Shown one piece after another: positions 1 through 7,286 of a DNA stretch of 11,338 nt; within the stretch, counting starts at the first letter, position 1; every line of letters begins with the position of its first letter. Under the pieces are notes generated by a model that had not been told where the DNA came from, searched no databases, and saw only the letters and a list, made by a program, of their open reading frames with translations. A program made the translations under genes and the position numbers. Source of the stretch: Fidelibacterota bacterium (lineage in GTDB: Bacteria > Fidelibacterota > Marinisomatia > Marinisomatales > TCS55); assembly GCA_014239505.1 (NCBI GenBank), contig JAAZYT010000125.1:1-11338 (forward strand). Reading direction: 5' to 3'.

Positions 1-1532
1 AAGAGGGTGGACTTCTTGGGCGAACTAAAAAAATAAAGTTATTAAAAAATAGTATAAATGAATTAATTATTCAAAATAACAATGATAATAAATCTCTTAG
101 TGTTTTATTAAAAACAATTGAAGTTGAAAATTCTAAATTAGATTTATTAATAGATAAACAAGATAATCTATCAGTTAATCTTAGTAAAATTGAAAATAGT
201 CTTATTCAAAATCACTTCAAACAATCACAAAATCTTGAAATAATTAAAGAACTCAATCAGGGCCTAGTTGATATTAAAAAACAGATTAAAGATCTTAAGG
301 ATTCTGAAAATAAATTAGTTCCAAATCTATCTAAAAGTGAGGAAAGTATAAAAGAACTTCTAGATAAGGTTGATCAATGCTCTAAAATACTCATTAGTAT
401 GCAGGCCGAACGCGATACCTTTCAGCAAGCTGTTCAAGAACTACGAATTGAGCTACTTAATTTTGAGAATAAACGTGATAGTATAAATTTTCAAAAACAG
501 GTAGCTAGTGAAACTATTGAAGAATTAGATAAACGCCAAAAAATTATCGATAATGAAATATTAGAATTAGTTTCGAAAAGAAAGTCACTTAAAGAGCAAA
601 TTTTAAAGTCAGATAGTGAACTTAAATCAATTTCTGGAAAATTAGTAAAAGAACGTTCAGTTTTAAAGCTTAAACATGATACCGTTAATGATACATACCA
701 ATCCATGGAAGAAATTCAAAATACAATCCGTTCAGAGCAACAATCACGTGAAGCTTTATTAGAAGAGTTAAAAATAAATGAATTAAAAATTGTTGAACAA
801 GAGCAACGAATAAATATTATTAAAGAACGCATTAAAGATCGTTATTCAATGGATATTCCATCAGATTTAATTGTTGATGATGATCTAGATGACTTAGAAC
901 TTCGTGTAGAACAAATTATGAGAAGCATTGATAGTATTGGTCCAATTAATATGGCTGTTCAATATGAATACGAAGAAGAACAAAAACGTTTGGAAACACT
1001 CATTGAACAAAGAATTGACTTAACTACTTCTGAAGAAAATTTAAGAGAAACCATTCAGCAAATTGATAGAGTTGCAAGAAAAAAATTCCAAGAGACATTT
1101 GATAACATCAAATTAAACTTTGCTAAGCTATTTGGAATGTTTTTCGAAGGTGGGACAGCAACACTTTCATTGATTGGTGACCCAGATCCACTTGAAGCAG
1201 ATATCTCTATTCATGCTCAACCACCAGGGAAGAACAATCAATCACTTAGAATGTTATCAGCTGGTGAAAAATCGCTTACTGCTATAGCACTATTATTTGC
1301 TATTTATCAGTATAAACCTAGTCCTTACTGTATTCTTGATGAAGTAGATGCACCATTAGATGATGTTAATATTCAAAAATTTAAACGAGTTCTTAACTCT
1401 TTTGCTGATGAAACTCAATTTATTGTAGTAACTCATAATAAATTAACAATGGAGGTTGCAGATTATCTTTATGGTGTTACGATGGAACAAAAAGGTGTTT
1501 CAAAGTTAGTATCAGTAAAATTTGATGAATAA
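1..1532 (+). CDS. smc: Chromosome partition/condensation protein SMC, C-terminal half (5' end outside window)
   Basis: The frame is open from base 3 with no start, so 509 residues of a protein usually near 1150-1200 are visible. The first residues (EGGLLGRTKKIK) match the end of the SMC hinge. A long Lys/Glu-rich coiled coil follows, to about visible residue 300. The C-terminal ATPase lobe then begins with DSIGPINMAVQYEYEE. It contains the ABC signature LSAGE (residues 418-422), Walker B YCILDEVD (442-449), the D-loop PLDD and the H-loop histidine in VVTHNK (about 478). Known for the family: SMC dimers with ScpA/ScpB organise and segregate the chromosome in the cytoplasm. The Walker A half lies upstream, outside the window. 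The signature usually reads LSGGE, so the alanine is a small departure. The downstream neighbour converges after 30 bases, and I see no GC-rich hairpin terminator between them. An ATG at 399 is internal to the coiled coil and is not the start. Confidence 0.96.
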   Translation, partial: EGGLLGRTKKIKLLKNSINELIIQNNNDNKSLSVLLKTIEVENSKLDLLIDKQDNLSVNLSKIENSLIQNHFKQSQNLEIIKELNQGLVDIKKQIKDLKDSENKLVPNLSKSEESIKELLDKVDQCSKILISMQAERDTFQQAVQELRIELLNFENKRDSINFQKQVASETIEELDKRQKIIDNEILELVSKRKSLKEQILKSDSELKSISGKLVKERSVLKLKHDTVNDTYQSMEEIQNTIRSEQQSREALLEELKINELKIVEQEQRINIIKERIKDRYSMDIPSDLIVDDDLDDLELRVEQIMRSIDSIGPINMAVQYEYEEEQKRLETLIEQRIDLTTSEENLRETIQQIDRVARKKFQETFDNIKLNFAKLFGMFFEGGTATLSLIGDPDPLEADISIHAQPPGKNNQSLRMLSAGEKSLTAIALLFAIYQYKPSPYCILDEVDAPLDDVNIQKFKRVLNSFADETQFIVVTHNKLTMEVADYLYGVTMEQKGVSKLVSVKFDE

Positions 1533-1562
1533 AAGTGGCTTTATATTTATCAAATTTATGAA

Positions 1563-2051
1563 TTAGATTTCTTTTTTATATTTTGTTTTGTGACATTTTG
1601 GAGGATACCATTGATTGCCTGTGCTTGAATCAATACACTTTTTTTCAGAAGTGTCTCCAGTGATATTATAATTTTCATCAAGACAATAAGATTCTTCTTC
1701 AACATTGACGAAAAATGATTTATTACTTGACGCCATTTCATATTTGAAACAATTTCCACTAAAACAAAATGTTTCACCTACGTCATACCAAGTGAAAATT
1801 TTTGTATTTGCATTTGGACCTGTAATTATTTCTTTTCCTGTACCATTATCATAAATTTCAAGAGTTATTGTCAATCCTTTTCCTTTTAATCCACGCCATT
1901 CAGTATCATCAATCTCGCCACTACATGATGCAGATTCGTAAGTCCCCATTTCTGTAACTTTCCAAGTACCAACAAAAAGACTCTTCTCTTCACTTTCTTT
2001 TTCTTCACAGCCACTTATAATAAATAATAATAAAAATAATAACTTTTTCAT
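1563..2051 (-). CDS. Small secreted lipoprotein, lipocalin-like
   Basis: This 162-residue protein begins with a short basic and hydrophobic signal (MKKLLFLLLFIISGC). The lipobox ISGC places the lipidated cysteine at residue 15. The acidic stretch EEKESEEK after it looks like a flexible tether. The mature part opens with SLFVGTWKVTEMG, which resembles the G-x-W start of lipocalin-like small lipoproteins, and the rest is beta-rich. Besides the lipid cysteine there are six cysteines (43, 96, 101, 123, 139, 153), enough for three disulfides in the periplasm. The start is supported by AGGA seven bases upstream of the ATG (plus-strand 2059-2062). The gene is transcribed away from lepA and towards smc. 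It would be a substrate of the Lgt encoded further right. The lipoprotein assignment is firm, the lipocalin-like fold is tentative, and no function can be given. Confidence 0.85.
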   Translation of the reverse strand: MKKLLFLLLFIISGCEEKESEEKSLFVGTWKVTEMGTYESASCSGEIDDTEWRGLKGKGLTITLEIYDNGTGKEIITGPNANTKIFTWYDVGETFCFSGNCFKYEMASSNKSFFVNVEEESYCLDENYNITGDTSEKKCIDSSTGNQWYPPKCHKTKYKKEI

Positions 2052-2156
2052 TTTGTATTCCTAATGCTAAAAATAGAACATAAAATTACATTATTTTTTA
2101 AAAAAAAACTCCATTTTTGAATCGTTCTTTCCATTAATAATAAAGTAATTTTAAAT
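2052..2156. promoter_or_regulatory. Divergent intergenic region with presumed promoters for the lipoprotein gene and lepA
   Basis: These 105 bases separate two divergent starts, so promoters in both directions must lie here or in the flanking genes. Towards lepA, TTGAAT (2117-2122) precedes TAATAA (2138-2143) with a short 15-base spacer. If used, transcription would begin only a few bases before the lepA ATG. A T6A9 tract (2094-2108) sits in the middle and could act as an A-tract upstream element. No Shine-Dalgarno sequence precedes lepA. The individual promoter boxes are weak guesses, while the presence of regulatory sequence is inferred from gene layout. Confidence 0.4.
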
Positions 2157-3959
2157 ATGCAAATTTCAACTATACGCAACTTTTGTATTATTGCTCATAT
2201 TGATCATGGCAAATCTACTCTTGCTGATAGACTTTTAGAGGAGACAAATACCTTATCTAAAAAGGATATGAAAGCTCAAGTCCTTGATAGCATGGACCTG
2301 GAGCGTGAAAGAGGGATAACTATAAAAAGCCATCCAATTAAAATGCAGTATACTCATAAAGATAAACAAACCTATACTTTTAACTTAATTGATACACCTG
2401 GTCATGTTGACTTTACATATGAAGTATCTCGTTCACTTGCAGCTTGTGAAGGAGTTTTGCTATTAGTAGATGCAGCGCAAGGTGTTGAAGCACAAACTGT
2501 AAGTAATACGTATCTTGCAATTGATAGTAATCTCACAATTATCCCTGTAATTAATAAAGTAGACTTAGCAAGTGCACGCGTAGACGAGGTTAAAAGTCAA
2601 TTAATAGAATTAATTGGATGTGATGAAGAAGAAATAGTTTGCGCCAGTGCAAAAAGTGGAATTGGAATTGAAGATGTATTTGACGCAATTATTGATAGAA
2701 TACCGCCACCTGAAGATAATTCAGATAAGCCACTAAGAGCTATGGTATTTGACTCTATTCATGATAACTATAAAGGTGCTATTCCCTATGTAAGGGTATT
2801 TGAAGGTGTTTTAAAAGCAGGTGAAACGGCAAAGTTTTTTTCTCACAATACCTTTTATGATATAACTGAGGTTGGACATTTTATACTTAAACAAGTCCCC
2901 TCAAAAGAGCTTCGCGCCGGAGATGTTGGATACCTTTTGGGTAATATTCGAGATGTTTCACACATTCTTCCTGGAGATACAATCACTACTAAGCAAAAAC
3001 CAGCTTCTGAAGCATTGCCAGGTTTTAAAGAGATTAAGCCAATGGTCTTTTCTGGACTATATCCATCTGACTCAGATGATTATGACCAACTTAGAATAGC
3101 TTTAGAAAAATTAAAGCTTAATGATGCTTCGCTTCTTTTTGACCCAGAAACAAGTGAAGCTTTGGGCTTTGGGTTTCGCTGTGGATTTTTAGGATTACTT
3201 CATATGGAGATTATTCAAGAGCGTCTTGAAAGAGAATTTGACTTAGCGCTTGTAACTACAACACCAAATGTTAAATATAAAGTTGAATTAAGATCTGGTG
3301 AAATTATTGAAGTTGATACCCCGGCAAAAATGCCTCCTACTGGTGAAATTCAATCTATAATGGAACCACATGTTTCTGCTGAAATCATAACACCAAAAGA
3401 ATTTATTGGTAACATAATGACTCTTTGCCAAAAGAAACGTGGGGTTTATAAAAACACAAACTATATTTCAACGGATAAAGCTCAACTTCATTATGATCTT
3501 CCTCTAGGAGAAATAATTTTTGATTTCTATGATAAATTAAAATCTACAAGTAAGGGTTACGCTTCATTAGATTACCATTTATCAGATTATATATCTGGAG
3601 ATTTAAAAAAATTAGATATTTTGATTAATAACGAAACTGTTGATGCACTGTCATTTATTACACATTCTAATGATGCCTATCAACGTGGAGTATCTATGTG
3701 CTCTAAATTAAAAGAGTTAATCCCTAGGCAAATGTTCGATGTACCTATTCAAGCAGCCCTTGGGAATAAGGTAATATCTCGTTCAACTGTAAAAATGCTA
3801 AAGAAAAATGTTACAGCAAAATGTTATGGTGGTGATATTTCAAGAAAAAGAAAATTATGGGAAAAGCAAAAAGAAGGGAAGAAGCGGATGAAATCAATAG
3901 GCAAAGTTGAAATTCCACAAGAAGCATTATTGGCTGTCCTACAAATTGACTCAGATTAA
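2157..3959 (+). CDS. lepA: Elongation factor 4 (LepA), ribosome-associated GTPase
   Basis: This 600-residue protein matches bacterial LepA (about 599 residues) end to end. The GTPase motifs are G1 AHIDHGKST (13-21), switch I around DSMDLERERGITIK (44-57), G3 DTPGH (79-83), G4 NKVD (133-136) and G5 SAK (164-166). The central EF-G-like domains include LGFGFRCGFLGLLHMEI. The LepA-specific C-terminal domain ends with KCYGGDISRKRK and KEGKKRMKSIGKVEIPQEA. Known for the family: LepA binds ribosomes in the cytoplasm. It has been linked to back-translocation and to translation initiation or 30S assembly, and it is usually dispensable in rich conditions. The ATG at 2157 gives the expected N-terminus. 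No Shine-Dalgarno sequence is visible before it (AT-only sequence), so initiation may be leaderless or depend on weak structure. The next gene begins 4 bases after the stop. Confidence 0.98.
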   Translation: MQISTIRNFCIIAHIDHGKSTLADRLLEETNTLSKKDMKAQVLDSMDLERERGITIKSHPIKMQYTHKDKQTYTFNLIDTPGHVDFTYEVSRSLAACEGVLLLVDAAQGVEAQTVSNTYLAIDSNLTIIPVINKVDLASARVDEVKSQLIELIGCDEEEIVCASAKSGIGIEDVFDAIIDRIPPPEDNSDKPLRAMVFDSIHDNYKGAIPYVRVFEGVLKAGETAKFFSHNTFYDITEVGHFILKQVPSKELRAGDVGYLLGNIRDVSHILPGDTITTKQKPASEALPGFKEIKPMVFSGLYPSDSDDYDQLRIALEKLKLNDASLLFDPETSEALGFGFRCGFLGLLHMEIIQERLEREFDLALVTTTPNVKYKVELRSGEIIEVDTPAKMPPTGEIQSIMEPHVSAEIITPKEFIGNIMTLCQKKRGVYKNTNYISTDKAQLHYDLPLGEIIFDFYDKLKSTSKGYASLDYHLSDYISGDLKKLDILINNETVDALSFITHSNDAYQRGVSMCSKLKELIPRQMFDVPIQAALGNKVISRSTVKMLKKNVTAKCYGGDISRKRKLWEKQKEGKKRMKSIGKVEIPQEALLAVLQIDSD

Positions 3960-3963
3960 ACTT

Positions 3964-4686
3964 ATGAGTGAATTAAACTATTGGCGTGAGACACATTCGC
4001 CATTATATAGCTTTATTTTTACTCTACCATTATTCCTTATTTATGAAATTGGTGTTTTCGCTATTTCAGCAAGTGACCTTCCTTTATTAAGGAATGGCGC
4101 TGATGTTCTTATGCGACAGATACTTGAAACTTTTGGTGTGTTTGGTGTCTATGGATTTAGTGGCACATTCTTGATTGGTTTTATTGTTGCTTTTCTTCGT
4201 CAAAAAAAGAATTTAAGGTCGTCAGCTGTACGCGGTGAATATTTGCTAACCATGTTTATTGAGAGTATAGGATGGGCTATTATTTTAACCATTGTTATGA
4301 TGTGGACACCTACAGTGCTTATGATATCTACAAAAGATAGCAGGTTGATGCAACACATTGTCTTAGCAGTTGGAGCTGGAATTTATGAAGAGTTTGTATT
4401 TCGTGTAATACTCATTACAGGGTTGTCGCATGTTATTGGATTTATATTTCAATGGAATAATTTAGCTAAAAACACTTGTGCTATTTTATTATCTGCGATG
4501 TTCTTTTCGGGCTTTCATTTTGTTGGTGTATATGGTGAAATACCTTCTATTAATTTATTTATAATTAGAACTTTAGCAGGTGTAGTATTGGGTGGAATTT
4601 ATGTAATGCGAGGATTTGGTGTTGCTGCATATACTCACACAATTTACGATCTATTTGTTTTAGTAAAATTCACTACTTCCACTTAA
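3964..4686 (+). CDS. CPBP-family (Abi/CAAX-like) intramembrane metalloprotease
   Basis: The protein has 240 residues with several hydrophobic segments (about 15-37, 66-78, 94-121, 131-141, 147-163, 172-190, 196-215). The catalytic signature of the CPBP family is complete: EExxxR as EEFVFR (142-147), FxxxH as FSGFH (181-185) and HxxxD as HTIYD (225-229). Known for the family: these glutamate/histidine intramembrane proteases include eukaryotic Rce1 and many bacterial members of unknown substrate, some tied to bacteriocin immunity. The chosen ATG at 3964 lies 4 bases after the lepA stop, which suggests translational re-initiation. An in-frame ATG at 3907 would add 19 hydrophilic residues inside lepA and is less likely. 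There is no clear Shine-Dalgarno sequence. Membership is clear from the three motifs; the substrate is unknown. Its place among envelope genes hints at processing of membrane proteins, which is inference only. Confidence 0.9.
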   Translation: MSELNYWRETHSPLYSFIFTLPLFLIYEIGVFAISASDLPLLRNGADVLMRQILETFGVFGVYGFSGTFLIGFIVAFLRQKKNLRSSAVRGEYLLTMFIESIGWAIILTIVMMWTPTVLMISTKDSRLMQHIVLAVGAGIYEEFVFRVILITGLSHVIGFIFQWNNLAKNTCAILLSAMFFSGFHFVGVYGEIPSINLFIIRTLAGVVLGGIYVMRGFGVAAYTHTIYDLFVLVKFTTST

Positions 4687-4741
4687 TTAATTGTATTTAT
4701 TGTCTGTAACTTTGACATCAATTTTTAAGGTTTTTATTTAA

Positions 4742-5605
4742 ATGAATAGATTGTTTGCCTTTGTATTTTTCTTGGGGTTTAATTATGCGCAGGTATCTCC
4801 TTTTAATTCGTATGATGTAGTACTTTACCCTGAGTATTACTTTGATGGACTTATGGCTGAAATAGATGCTGAAGTAAAAGATGAATCATTACCTTTAGAC
4901 CTTGAAATACGTGTTCCAATAAATGCAGATTCAATTTTTTTTGTTAGCGGAACTGCTTCTTCTGAAGCTGAGGTTAAAAATTTACCAATTTTAAACTCAA
5001 AGAATAGATCTTTTGTAAAAATAAATATTCTTGAAAGTAAATTCAGACTATTTATTTTTTATAATCTAGATAAAAAAGGGAATCGTAGGACAGGTGTTTA
5101 TGACCTTGAGCTTAACCATTTCATAAATGATGCTCATATTATAGTTCAAGTACCTTTGGTTGCAGAAGGATTTACATTCTCAGAAAAAGATTCAGAAGAA
5201 TTCAAAGATCAGCATGGTATAAACTTTCAACGAGTTCATTTACATGATTTTATGGCAAATACCATTAAATCAGTTTCTTTCTCATATGAAAATCCAACTG
5301 GCGAAATATCTATAAACAAACTTCAAACAATGCTATCTACCGATGATCAAATAATTTCTCCTTCAACCCCAAATAGCATAAATCAGATTCCTATACGTCA
5401 TAAATTGCCTTTATGGCAACCTTTAGCAGTTTTAGGTGTAGTTTCTTTAACTGTGGGATGGATGTTCTCAGTAAATAGAAAAAAAGAGATGGTTCAACAA
5501 CCGTCTTCAAAATCATCAACAAACAAAGGTAGCTTTTGTACTAATTGCGGACAAAGTTTTTTACCTGAACATAAATTTTGCTCAAATTGTGGAGGTCACC
5601 GTTAA
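4742..5605 (+). CDS. Secreted/membrane protein with periplasmic beta domain, one membrane helix and cytoplasmic zinc ribbon
   Basis: The 287-residue protein starts with a signal sequence (1-16) with a likely cleavage after NYA, leaving Gln17. Residues about 20-190 are beta-rich and resemble a periplasmic immunoglobulin-like or carboxypeptidase-regulatory-like fold, but I recognise no named family. Residues about 190-220 are Ser/Thr/Pro/Asn-rich and look like a linker. A hydrophobic helix (about 225-243) is followed by RKK, so by the positive-inside rule the C-terminus faces the cytoplasm. It ends in a treble-clef or zinc-ribbon pair, CxxC at 266/269 and CxxC at 280/283, separated by ten residues. 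The ATG follows the protease gene after 55 bases, with only a weak AAGG (4727-4730). The stop codon directly abuts the lgt ATG. A role in sensing or bridging envelope and cytoplasm is possible but not shown. Function unknown. Confidence 0.85.
   Translation: MNRLFAFVFFLGFNYAQVSPFNSYDVVLYPEYYFDGLMAEIDAEVKDESLPLDLEIRVPINADSIFFVSGTASSEAEVKNLPILNSKNRSFVKINILESKFRLFIFYNLDKKGNRRTGVYDLELNHFINDAHIIVQVPLVAEGFTFSEKDSEEFKDQHGINFQRVHLHDFMANTIKSVSFSYENPTGEISINKLQTMLSTDDQIISPSTPNSINQIPIRHKLPLWQPLAVLGVVSLTVGWMFSVNRKKEMVQQPSSKSSTNKGSFCTNCGQSFLPEHKFCSNCGGHR
5591..5596 (+). promoter_or_regulatory. Shine-Dalgarno sequence of lgt inside the preceding gene
   Basis: GGAGGT lies nine bases before the lgt ATG. It is formed by the last glycine codons of the zinc-ribbon gene, so the two reading functions share the same bases. 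It is among the strongest ribosome binding sites in the window and fixes the lgt start at 5606. Confidence 0.8.
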
Positions 5606-6454
5606 ATGTTTCCAGTAATATTTGATTTTGGAACAATAAGTATTTTTGGTTTTGAATTTCATCCAGTAATTAATTCTTATGGATTTATGCTGATGATGGC
5701 ATTTTATTCATGTTATTATTTTCTCAATAAAGATTTAAATAGACTGGGCTATGATGCTAAGTTAGCAAGTGATATTGTTTTTGCAGCAGCAGTTGGTGGA
5801 ATTCTTGGTTCAAAGATATATTATTTGATTGAAAATTTTGAACGTGTTAAAGCTGACCCAACTGGAATGATATTTAGTGGAGCTGGTTTGGTTTTTCTTG
5901 GCGGTTTAATGGGTGGCACTTTAGGTGTTACCTATGTTATTAAAAAAAATGAACTAACTTGGATAAACTTTGCAGATATAGTTGCACCCCTTTTAATCCT
6001 TGGGTATGCAGTTGGAAGAATTGGTTGTTTTCTTGTGGGTGATGACTATGGGCTACCCACTAATGTACCTTGGGGGATAGCTTTTCCTAATGGTTTGCCT
6101 CCTTCAACTTATAATGTTTTTCAAAGTTACTATCCATGGATTAATCTTGAAGGTTTTAGTCCAGGTGTTTTAAAAGTGCATCCAACACAAATTTATGAAT
6201 CTATTATTGGCTTTGGAATTTTTTATTTTCTTTATCAAAAAAGAACAAAGGTAGTTGTTATTGGAAGCTTATTCTTTACATATTTAATTCTTGCTGGTGC
6301 AGAAAGATTTTTTATTGAGTTTTTACGCGTTAATACTAAATACCTATTTGGGTTAAGTGGATCTCAGTTAATATCACTAATTATGATATTTATCGGAGCT
6401 TGGTTCTTAAATCATCCTGTATCTCAACCACAGGAAATAGAATCTGAAAAATAA
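5606..6454 (+). CDS. lgt: Prolipoprotein diacylglyceryl transferase
   Basis: This 282-residue multi-spanning inner-membrane protein has the Lgt layout: INSYGFM near residue 22 (the conserved tyrosine), a GGLMGG loop (99-104), the signature GRIGCFLVGDDYG (137-149), HPTQIYE (192-198) and ERFFIEFLR (233-241). Known for the family: Lgt moves diacylglycerol from phosphatidylglycerol to the lipobox cysteine, the first step of lipoprotein maturation. By comparison with E. coli Lgt as I recall it, Arg143 aligns with Arg138, Arg239 with Arg234, and Gly154 with Gly149. His103 aligns with Leu98, Asn146 with Cys141, and Glu151 with Asp146. The GDDYG form is, to my knowledge, a recurrent variant of the family, so I still call it Lgt. 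The gene begins with no gap after the zinc-ribbon gene, and its end overlaps the next gene by 11 bases. Confidence 0.93.
   Translation: MFPVIFDFGTISIFGFEFHPVINSYGFMLMMAFYSCYYFLNKDLNRLGYDAKLASDIVFAAAVGGILGSKIYYLIENFERVKADPTGMIFSGAGLVFLGGLMGGTLGVTYVIKKNELTWINFADIVAPLLILGYAVGRIGCFLVGDDYGLPTNVPWGIAFPNGLPPSTYNVFQSYYPWINLEGFSPGVLKVHPTQIYESIIGFGIFYFLYQKRTKVVVIGSLFFTYLILAGAERFFIEFLRVNTKYLFGLSGSQLISLIMIFIGAWFLNHPVSQPQEIESEK
6432..6435 (+). promoter_or_regulatory. Shine-Dalgarno sequence for the CTG-started propeller gene
   Basis: AGGA within CAGGAAAT lies eight bases before the CTG at 6444. No ATG, GTG or TTG occurs in any plus frame between this site and the signal-peptide codons, so the spacing selects the CTG as start. 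The site is inside the lgt coding end. Confidence 0.6.
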
Positions 6455-7286
6455 ATTAATTTTTCTTTCCTTTTTTTTAATTATAGTAGGGAATTCTTTT
6501 TCTCAAAAAGTATCATTTATAGGAAAGTTAGATCTTAAACAAAATATTGTATCAAAGGATTTTAAACCTGATAAACTAGTAAGGTCACCACTTGGTATAA
6601 TTTTTTTAGATTCAGAAAAAAGAAGAGTTGGGGTTTGGTCTAAAGATACGATTGATATCCGAGGTGGTTATGGTACAGAGGATGCTGGATTATTTGACCC
6701 CGTAGATATAATATCAAATCAATTAGATGTTTTTATATTAGACCAAACAGTTAATCGATTAATTAGATACGATGCTCAATTAAACTTTATATCCTCCTTT
6801 AATCTTGACTCTGAGAATGCTTTTTACCCATCTCTTTTTTCAATCGATAATAGACAAAATATTTATATTTACTATCCTGAATTAAATTATATATATAGGT
6901 CAAGTGGATTTGGAGCAAAAATAATTAAATTTCTTGATTTAAGCTCAAATTTTATTTCAGATAATTGCATCTCTGATTTAGCTATAAATAATGCTGATGA
7001 TTTAGCACTTCTTTATAAATGTAATAAAACAGTTAATTTGTTTTCTCAATCCGGGAAAATGATACGTCGCTTTAATACAGAAATCGTAAATCCATTAATT
7101 ATTTTGCCATTTAATTCTTCATGGTTGATAATAAATGCAGATGGCCAGATTCAATTTTTAGATATGGATTCTATTCAATTATTATTGGATGGAGGAAAGA
7201 TCAAGGATGCTATTATAGATAATAATACGCTTATATTATTAGTCAACTCGTCTTTAATAATGTATGAAATTATTAACGGTATATAA
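6444..7286 (+). CDS. Secreted NHL-like beta-propeller protein, apparent CTG start
   Basis: The frame is open from 6441 to the stop at 7286 but has no ATG, GTG or TTG before a TTG at 7038. Starting at CTG 6444 gives 280 residues with a full signal peptide: Lys2 and Lys4, a hydrophobic core, and cleavage after FS at residue 20, leaving Gln21. An AGGA eight bases upstream supports this start. Around residues 73-120 the pattern GGYG...LFDPVDI...LDVFILD...NRLIRYD matches an NHL/6-bladed propeller repeat. Weaker blade-like strands follow (about 139-165, 184-212, 225-280). Such propellers usually bind proteins, carbohydrates or other ligands outside the inner membrane. No catalytic motif is seen. 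It overlaps lgt by 11 bases and the next gene by 23, so it is probably co-translated with both. Propeller fold likely, ligand unknown. Confidence 0.78.
   Translation: MKNKLIFLSFFLIIVGNSFSQKVSFIGKLDLKQNIVSKDFKPDKLVRSPLGIIFLDSEKRRVGVWSKDTIDIRGGYGTEDAGLFDPVDIISNQLDVFILDQTVNRLIRYDAQLNFISSFNLDSENAFYPSLFSIDNRQNIYIYYPELNYIYRSSGFGAKIIKFLDLSSNFISDNCISDLAINNADDLALLYKCNKTVNLFSQSGKMIRRFNTEIVNPLIILPFNSSWLIINADGQIQFLDMDSIQLLLDGGKIKDAIIDNNTLILLVNSSLIMYEIINGI

Noticed and set aside
491..706. Minus-strand open frame of 71 codons within smc
   Set aside because: It lies opposite the SMC coiled coil, has no supporting ribosome site or recognisable domain, and is a by-product of codon composition.
1556..1777. 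Minus-strand open frame of 73 codons overlapping the lipoprotein gene
   Set aside because: It is in another frame of the lipoprotein gene, which has a lipobox and a ribosome binding site; this one has neither.
2094..2108. T6A9 palindromic tract as a terminator
   Set aside because: It has no GC-containing stem and lies between divergent starts, where no transcript is expected to end.
2872..3099. Plus-strand open frame of 75 codons within lepA
   Set aside because: It is out of frame with a very well conserved gene and has no domain.
3907..3963. Upstream ATG for the CPBP protease gene
   Set aside because: It lies within the lepA end, adds 19 hydrophilic residues not expected before the first helix, and the ATG at 3964 just after the lepA stop is the natural start.
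4712..4717. Perfect TTGACA -35 box before the zinc-ribbon gene
   Set aside because: At normal spacing the -10 would fall at 4735-4740 (TATTTA, weak), right at the ATG, so transcription would start inside the gene and lose the signal-peptide start.
7038..7286. An 82-residue gene starting at TTG 7038
   Set aside because: It is the tail of the longer propeller gene; the same frame is open back to 6441 and encodes a signal peptide and propeller repeat.
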